Positions 59,378 through 64,000 of a stretch of DNA of 64,000 bases are shown here, piece after piece (the first letter of the stretch is position 1; the number at the start of each line of letters is the position of its first letter). A program made the position numbers and the translations under genes. The notes under the pieces are model-generated. The model saw only the letters and a program-made list of their open reading frames with translations. It was not told where the DNA came from and searched no databases. The DNA is from JABDIP01 sp965227455. Lineage in GTDB: Bacteria > Pseudomonadota > Alphaproteobacteria > DSM-16000 > Inquilinaceae. The stretch spans positions 3,720,001 through 3,784,000 of the forward strand of contig OZ245752.1 of NCBI GenBank assembly GCA_965227455.1, given 5' to 3'.

Positions 59378-59520
59378 CACCCTCACCCTCCCACGGCTTC
59401 GCCGCGGGTCCCTCCCTCTCCCGTCAAGGGAGAGGGAACCAAGGGGCTGCCGGTCATTCCCCTCTCCCCTCGTGGGAGAGGGTGGCCGCGCGACGCAGGT
59501 GCGCGGACGGGTGAGGGGGT
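59378..59520. repeat. Intergenic palindromic repeat, copy C, inside the ABC operon
   Basis: CACCCTCACCCTCCCACGG at the left faces GGACGGGTGAGGGGG at the right, with CCCTCTCCCGTCAAGGGAGA and CCTCTCCCCTCGTGGGAGAG hairpins and a GCGGGTCCCTCCC block also found in copy A. It fills the gap between the binding-protein gene and dhaK. It is closest to copy A in sequence and shares the CCTCTCCC/GGGAGAGG core with copy B. Confidence 0.8.
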
Positions 59521-59565
59521 CTGTCCGCCAGAGCTATCCCATGAATTGAGCAATCGGGTGCGGCG

Positions 59566-60564
59566 ATGAAGAAGATCCTGAACGACCCTTACAGCTATGT
59601 GGACGAGATGCTGGTCGGGCTGTGCGCGGCGCATCCCGAGCACTACATGCAGACCGGCGAAGGCGGCCGAGTGATCGCCCGGGCCAGCGGCGCGGTGCCG
59701 GGCAAGGTCGGCATCGTGACCGGCGGCGGCTCCGGGCACCTGCCGGTCTTCACCGGCTATGTGGGCACCGGCCTGCTGGACGCCTGCGCCATCGGCGACG
59801 TCTTCGCCTCGCCCTCCGTCGAGCAGATGGCCGACGCCATGCGGGCCGCCAATGGCGGTGCCGGCGTGCTGCGCCTCTACGGCAATTACGGCGGCGACGT
59901 CATGAATTTCGACATGGCCGGCGACATGCTGGAGATGGAGGACATCCCGTCAACCACGGTGCTGTTGGCCGACGACGTGGCCTCGGCCAAGCCGGAGGAG
60001 GCGGAAAAGCGGCGCGGCGTCGCCGGCATGGTCTATGCCTTCAAGATCGCCGGCGCCGCGGCGGAACGGAAAGACGATCTGGCGGAGGTCACCCGCATCG
60101 CCCAGAAGGCGGCGGACCATTGCCGCTCCATGGGCGCGGCGTTGACGCCGTGCACCGTGCCCCAGGCCGGCAAGCCGACCTTCGAGATCGCCGACGACGA
60201 GATGGAGATGGGCATGGGCATCCATGGCGAGCCGGGCGTGTGGCGCGGCAAGCTGCGCTCGGCCGACGCCATCGCGGCGGAGATCGTCGACGCCCTGCTG
60301 GCCGATATGCCGCTCGCCTCCGGCGACCGCGTCTCGCCGCTGATCAACAGCCTGGGCGCGACGCCGCCGGAAGAGCTCTACATCCTCTATCGCTATGTGA
60401 AGCAGCGCTTCGACGACCTGGGGGTCACGGTCGTCATGCCGCTGGTCGGGCGCTATGCAACATCCATGGAGATGACCGGCATCTCGTTCACCTTCTGCAA
60501 GCTGGACGACGAGCTGGAAGCGCTCCTGAAGGCGCCGGCCAGCTGCGCCTTCTGGAGCGTGTGA
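59566..60564 (+). CDS. dhaK: Dihydroxyacetone kinase subunit DhaK (or related ketotetrose kinase subunit)
   Basis: A 332-residue substrate-binding subunit. It forms a covalent hemiaminal with the ketone of dihydroxyacetone through His220 (GMGIHGEPGV); His58 (GGGSGHLP) and Asp111 (GNYGGDVMNF) match the E. coli His56 and Asp109. DhaK relatives also act on erythrulose, so the true substrate may be a C3 or C4 ketose. The ABC importer upstream presumably brings it in. Genes for a PTS-type DhaM are absent. Confidence 0.9.
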   Translation: MKKILNDPYSYVDEMLVGLCAAHPEHYMQTGEGGRVIARASGAVPGKVGIVTGGGSGHLPVFTGYVGTGLLDACAIGDVFASPSVEQMADAMRAANGGAGVLRLYGNYGGDVMNFDMAGDMLEMEDIPSTTVLLADDVASAKPEEAEKRRGVAGMVYAFKIAGAAAERKDDLAEVTRIAQKAADHCRSMGAALTPCTVPQAGKPTFEIADDEMEMGMGIHGEPGVWRGKLRSADAIAAEIVDALLADMPLASGDRVSPLINSLGATPPEELYILYRYVKQRFDDLGVTVVMPLVGRYATSMEMTGISFTFCKLDDELEALLKAPASCAFWSV

Positions 60565-60580
60565 TGCCGGAGGCCGGGCC

Positions 60581-61186
60581 ATGGCGCTGACGACGGCGAG
60601 CCTGAGGGCGGGAATGACCCGCATCGCCGCGGCCATGGAGGCCGCCGCCGATGAGCTGAACACCGCCGACGGCAAGCTCGGCGACGGCGATCTCGGCGTC
60701 ACCATGGTGCGCGGCGGCCGGCTGGTGCAGGAGGCGCTGCCGGACCTGCCGGAGGATGTCGGCATGGCGCTGATGAAATGCGCCCAGGCCTTCACCAAGA
60801 CCTCCGGCTCCAGCTACGGGACCCTGCTGGCGACCGGGCTGATGAGCGCGGCGAAGGCCACCAAGGGCCGCACCGAGGTGCCGTGGAGCGAAACCGGCGA
60901 CCTGCTCGCGGGCGCCCTCGACGCAATGATGCTGCGCGGCAAGGCGTCACTGGGCGACAAGACGGTGCTGGACACGATCGCCGCGGCGCGGACCGAGATC
61001 GGCGCCCTGGACGACCCGGCGGCGATCGTCGCGGCGGCGGACCGGGGCGCCGAGGCGGCGCTGGATCAGTTCCGCGACCAGCCCAACAAGGTCGGCCGCG
61101 CCCGCATCTTCGGCGACAAGAGCATCGGGCTCGACGATCCCGGCATGCTCGCCTTCAAGCGTGTGGTCGAGGCGCTGAAGGACTGA
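60581..61186 (+). CDS. dhaL: Dihydroxyacetone kinase subunit DhaL
   Basis: A 201-residue nucleotide-binding subunit, all-helical. Mg-ligand aspartates are kept in TADGKLGDGDLGVTM, but the usual His-Gly-x-Asn after them (GDxDHGxNM) reads Leu-Gly-Val-Thr. The second motif is KTSGSSYGTLLATGLM, with the phosphate-binding serines. LGDKTVLDTIAAA precedes the C-terminal half. It follows dhaK by 16 bases. Without DhaM it probably uses ATP directly, as in two-gene systems. Confidence 0.9.
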   Translation: MALTTASLRAGMTRIAAAMEAAADELNTADGKLGDGDLGVTMVRGGRLVQEALPDLPEDVGMALMKCAQAFTKTSGSSYGTLLATGLMSAAKATKGRTEVPWSETGDLLAGALDAMMLRGKASLGDKTVLDTIAAARTEIGALDDPAAIVAAADRGAEAALDQFRDQPNKVGRARIFGDKSIGLDDPGMLAFKRVVEALKD

Positions 61187-61211
61187 TCTGGACTGCCAGC
61201 GGCGGCGGGGC

Positions 61212-62075
61212 TCAGAGCTCGGCGTAGAGTTCGGCCACGGCGACGCATTCGCGATAGAGCGCATCCCCGGCCCGGGCCACGCGCTGGACATGCTCCGGGC
61301 TGGTGCGGCCGTTCTGGCTGGCCATCGCGAGGAAGGGACGCAGGACCTCCCATTGCCGCTCGGTCTCCGCAAGCCGTTGGGCGATCTCGGGTGTCGGGGC
61401 CGGCAGCAGGCGCAGGTCCGGATCGCCGGCCAGCAGTCCGGCCAAGACCTTGTCAAACCGCTGATAGCTGTCCTGCAGCATCTCGCCATGCAGATCGACA
61501 TCCTGGCCATAGGCAATCATCAGGTAATCCCGGAGCATGCGCTGGACCAGCAGCGCCTGTTCCTGGCTCTGAAGGGTCGTGCCGACCAGGATCGAGGGGA
61601 TGTTGCCGCCGGCGAAGACCGATCCGAACGCGTCGGATGCCCGTTCGGCGGCCTCGACCAGCGTCGGCGTCAGTTGGGACAGGGCCCGGACATCCTCTTC
61701 GGACAGCGACCGGCCGGTCTGGCCGCGATAGACGATATCGTCGAAGTCCGGCCAGAGATCGTTGACCCGGCGGACCGCATCGGCCACCTCCGGCTCGTCC
61801 AGCAGCGGCACCTCCATCATGGTGTCGCCATAGCGCAGGCCGTTCAGCACCGCCACGAAGCCGTTGCGGGCGTCGCGCAGCTGCAGCAGGCGCGATTCGG
61901 TGTCGATCCCCATGGCGATCAGCATCAGCTCCGCACTCATGCGCTCGGCATGGGTCGGCAGCGTGTCGATGTGCCGGACCGTCTGGCTCGTCGCCTGGGT
62001 GCTGAACTGCCCCGTCGCGGGCGCCGCGACCAACGTGGCTGCTGCGGCCAGCAGCGCGCAAGACCTGAAAAGCAT
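61212..62075 (-). CDS. Periplasmic PilJ-type sensor-domain protein
   Basis: A 287-residue protein started at ATG 62075, with a Sec signal (MLFRSCALLAAAATLVAAPA). The mature part is helical, with two related modules of the type IV pilus methyl-accepting chemotaxis N-terminal domain: HAERMSAELMLIAMGIDTES and LVQRMLRDYLMIAYGQD. These domains normally form the periplasmic sensor of PilJ-like or NarX-like receptors. Here there is no later membrane span or signalling domain, so it may act as a soluble partner. It is divided from the kinase upstream by a terminator. Confidence 0.78.
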   Translation of the reverse strand: MLFRSCALLAAAATLVAAPATGQFSTQATSQTVRHIDTLPTHAERMSAELMLIAMGIDTESRLLQLRDARNGFVAVLNGLRYGDTMMEVPLLDEPEVADAVRRVNDLWPDFDDIVYRGQTGRSLSEEDVRALSQLTPTLVEAAERASDAFGSVFAGGNIPSILVGTTLQSQEQALLVQRMLRDYLMIAYGQDVDLHGEMLQDSYQRFDKVLAGLLAGDPDLRLLPAPTPEIAQRLAETERQWEVLRPFLAMASQNGRTSPEHVQRVARAGDALYRECVAVAELYAEL

Positions 62076-62228
62076 CGTTGCGATCCCATGCCAGTTTTCG
62101 ATCGAACGAATCCCGGCCACGGTAATCAGGGTTGTATCGCGGCGGGTGTAAAATCAATTAATTCGGGAATTTATTGAAAAACTCTTAAACTTGGATTGGG
62201 TAGCATTGCGCAAGCACCGGCCGGGAAT

Positions 62229-62257
62229 GAAAAAGGGCGGGCCATCCGGCCCGCCCT
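62229..62257 (-). terminator. Rho-independent terminator of the histidine-kinase-like gene
   Basis: On the minus strand AGGGCGGGCC-ggat-GGCCCGCCCT is a perfect 10-base-pair stem (plus-strand 62234-62257), followed by TTTTT (62233-62229). It lies 24 bases past the stop of the gene ending at 62281. Confidence 0.88.
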
Positions 62258-62280
62258 GTCACTGTCTCTCGGAGGTTCGC

Positions 62281-64000
62281 CTATTCGGCGGCGGACCGCG
62301 TGTTGACGATGCGCTCGGCCGGCAGGTGCACGACCGCCGTGGTGCCCACGCCCGGCTCGCTTTCCAGCGTCAGCCGGCCGCCATGCAGGTCGGTCATGGC
62401 CGCCACCAGCGGCAGGCCGAGGCCGGCACCCTGGCGTTCGCGCGGCACCGACTGGTTCTCCACCCGGCCGAACTGGGCCATCGCCTTGGGGATGTCCTCC
62501 TTGGCGATGCCGATGCCGGTATCCTTGACCTCGATCGCCAGCCCGCCCTGGTCGTTCCAGCGCATGCTGACCTTGATCTCGCCGTCGTCGGCGGTGAACT
62601 TCACCGCGTTGGACAGCAGGTTCATGACGATCTGCTTCAGCTGGCGCTGGTCGCCCCAGACCTTCGGGGCCGGATCCGGCAGATCCAGGCCGATCTTGCG
62701 ATGCTCGGCGCGGTGGGTCTGCTGGACCACCCGCACCGCGGTGGAGACCAGGGCGTTGATGTCGACCTCGGCCTCGTTGAGCGCCAGCTTGCCGGACTCC
62801 GCCTCGGCCATGTCCAGCGCATAGCTTATGATGCCGAGCAGATGGCTGCTGCCGTTGCGGATGTTGCGGGCGTGCTCCATGTATTGCGGCGCGCCCAGCT
62901 GGCCGTGCGCCTGCTCGATCAGCGCGTTCGACGAGTTCATGATCGCGGTGATCGGCTTGCGCAACTCGCGGCTCATGGTGGCGAAGAACTGGCTCTTCGA
63001 CTTGCTGGCCAGTTCGGCCTGGTCCTTGGCGACCTGCAGGGCGTCGAACGCCGCGTCGGCGCGCTGCTCCAGCCGGTGCTTGTCCAGGCAGCGCTCGATC
63101 ACCGAGAACAGCTCATTGGGGTGCAGCGGCTTGGTCATGTAGTCGTAGGCGCCGTTGCGCAGCGCCGTGACCGCCGATTCCTTGTCGGCATTGCCGGTGA
63201 TGACGATGCAGTACAGGTTCGGCCGGAACTCCTTCAGCCGGGAGATCAGGTCGAGACCGTTGGAGTTGCCGAGCCGGATATCCAGCAACGCCACCTGGGC
63301 GTCGTAGTCCTGGATGGTGCGGATCGCGGCGTCCTGGTCGTTGGCGGTCTTGACCTCATAGCCATGCGCTTCCAGCACCTCGGCCAAGCCGTCGACCATG
63401 TCGACATCGTCGTCCACGGCCAGCAGGCGGCCGCGGCCGCTGGAACTCTGGCTGCTGGAGCCATGGCCGTATTCGGTGGTCGACGCCGCCGGCGCCGCCG
63501 ACGGGGCCGGAGCCGGAGCCGCGGGCGCCGCCGGGGCCGGAGCGGGCGCCGCCGGCGCTTCCGGCGCGGCCTCAGCCGGATCGTCCAGCCCTTCGGTCGG
63601 GAAGGTGTCCTGCTGCGGCTCGGACATGACCGGCGCGTCCGTCGCCGCACCGGCGCCGTCCGGCACGATGTTGCCGAGCACTTCAAGCAGCTGATTGGTG
63701 TTGAACGGCTTGGTCAGGATGCCGGCGGACAGGCTGCTCAGCTTGTCGATGGCGTCGGCCTGTTCGTGGCTGTAGCCGGTGACGCAGACCGTGGGCAGGG
63801 CCCGGCCGCGCTTCTGCAGCTCCATATAGACTTCCAGGCCGCTGACGACCGGAAGCTGCAGGTCCAGCACCAGGATGTCGATGCCGCCGCCCAGGACGGT
63901 GTCCAGAGCCTGCTTGCCGGTGCGGGCCACCTGGACGCGATAGCCCTTGTCCTTCAGCACCTCGGCCATGTTGGCCGAGAAGTTCGGGTCGTCATCGGCC
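62281..64000 (-). CDS. Two-receiver hybrid histidine-kinase-like protein lacking the phosphoacceptor His (cut by window edge)
   Basis: At least 573 residues; it continues past the right edge, as the frame is open upstream of the Met at 63969 with receiver sequence ADDDPNFSANM. Order: receiver 1 (phospho-Asp in LVLDLQLPVVSG; Lys in LTKPF), a 60-residue Ala/Pro-rich linker, receiver 2 (AVDDDVDMV, LLDIRLGNSNG, TKPLHPNE), HisKA-like helices and an intact HATPase (LLSNAVKFT; DTGIGIAKEDI; GAGLGLPLVAAM). The H-box, normally MSHELRTP, is MSRELRKP with codon CGC at 62968-62970. It cannot autophosphorylate in the standard way and may bind ATP to signal allosterically. Confidence 0.88.
   Translation of the reverse strand, partial: ADDDPNFSANMAEVLKDKGYRVQVARTGKQALDTVLGGGIDILVLDLQLPVVSGLEVYMELQKRGRALPTVCVTGYSHEQADAIDKLSSLSAGILTKPFNTNQLLEVLGNIVPDGAGAATDAPVMSEPQQDTFPTEGLDDPAEAAPEAPAAPAPAPAAPAAPAPAPSAAPAASTTEYGHGSSSQSSSGRGRLLAVDDDVDMVDGLAEVLEAHGYEVKTANDQDAAIRTIQDYDAQVALLDIRLGNSNGLDLISRLKEFRPNLYCIVITGNADKESAVTALRNGAYDYMTKPLHPNELFSVIERCLDKHRLEQRADAAFDALQVAKDQAELASKSKSQFFATMSRELRKPITAIMNSSNALIEQAHGQLGAPQYMEHARNIRNGSSHLLGIISYALDMAEAESGKLALNEAEVDINALVSTAVRVVQQTHRAEHRKIGLDLPDPAPKVWGDQRQLKQIVMNLLSNAVKFTADDGEIKVSMRWNDQGGLAIEVKDTGIGIAKEDIPKAMAQFGRVENQSVPRERQGAGLGLPLVAAMTDLHGGRLTLESEPGVGTTAVVHLPAERIVNTRSAAE

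Overview
The window is a dense stretch of high-GC chromosome, and its gene content and order point to a free-living alphaproteobacterium of Rhodospirillales type. The main clues are the ffh / dapF-mtaB-ftsY / yciB neighbourhood, a pspF-pspABC cluster of alphaproteobacterial type, several ABC sugar operons and abundant short palindromic intergenic repeats. This lineage call is inference; no rRNA gene is present to confirm it. I see no tRNA, CRISPR, prophage or insertion sequence. Many neighbours overlap by 4 bases (ATGA or GTGA), so most genes lie in compact operons.

Layout. 1-7.06 kb is a housekeeping block: the 5' end of ffh, divergent from a pentapeptide-repeat protein followed by dapF-mtaB-ftsY-amn-yciB, which is translationally coupled from dapF onward apart from a 10-base mtaB-ftsY gap. 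7.06-15.7 kb holds single genes: a Gfo/Idh-type protein, a VOC protein divergent from a WYL regulator across a clear palindromic operator, a Nudix hydrolase, a class III cyclase downstream of pgk, small proteins and a methyltransferase. 15.8-18.0 kb is a CYTH-CHAD protein coupled to a ParA-like ATPase. 18.4-23.6 kb is a CerR-type TetR regulator with an RND efflux adaptor and pump. 23.6-26.1 kb has an RNA methyltransferase, a Yip1-type membrane protein and a cupin.

26.1-35.3 kb is a galactoside region: an L-lactate dehydrogenase-like gene divergent from a DeoR regulator, then a GH42 beta-galactosidase, galT, galK and a ribose/fructose-type ABC transporter. A 10-base motif is shared by the deoR and transporter upstream regions. 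35.4-37.4 kb has a double cupin and an alpha/beta hydrolase-like protein without its nucleophile serine. 37.5-40.3 kb is the phage-shock system pspF / (56-aa membrane protein)-pspA-pspB-pspC with a canonical sigma-54 promoter. 40.4-44.1 kb has two sensor kinases.

44.7-50.6 kb carries a VOC protein, a quinone reductase, mtnA and then the most interesting group: a small protein resembling the N,N-dimethylformamidase small subunit, a creatininase-family amidohydrolase and a large protein resembling the dimethylformamidase large subunit. 51.2-61.2 kb has mtnK and a BtpA/SgcQ protein divergent from a CUT1 ABC importer (two permeases, two ATPases, a Tat-exported binding protein) followed by dhaK and dhaL, with palindromic repeats inserted inside the operon. 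61.2-64.0 kb ends with a periplasmic PilJ-type sensor protein and a two-receiver histidine-kinase-like protein whose phosphoacceptor histidine is replaced by arginine; it runs off the window edge.
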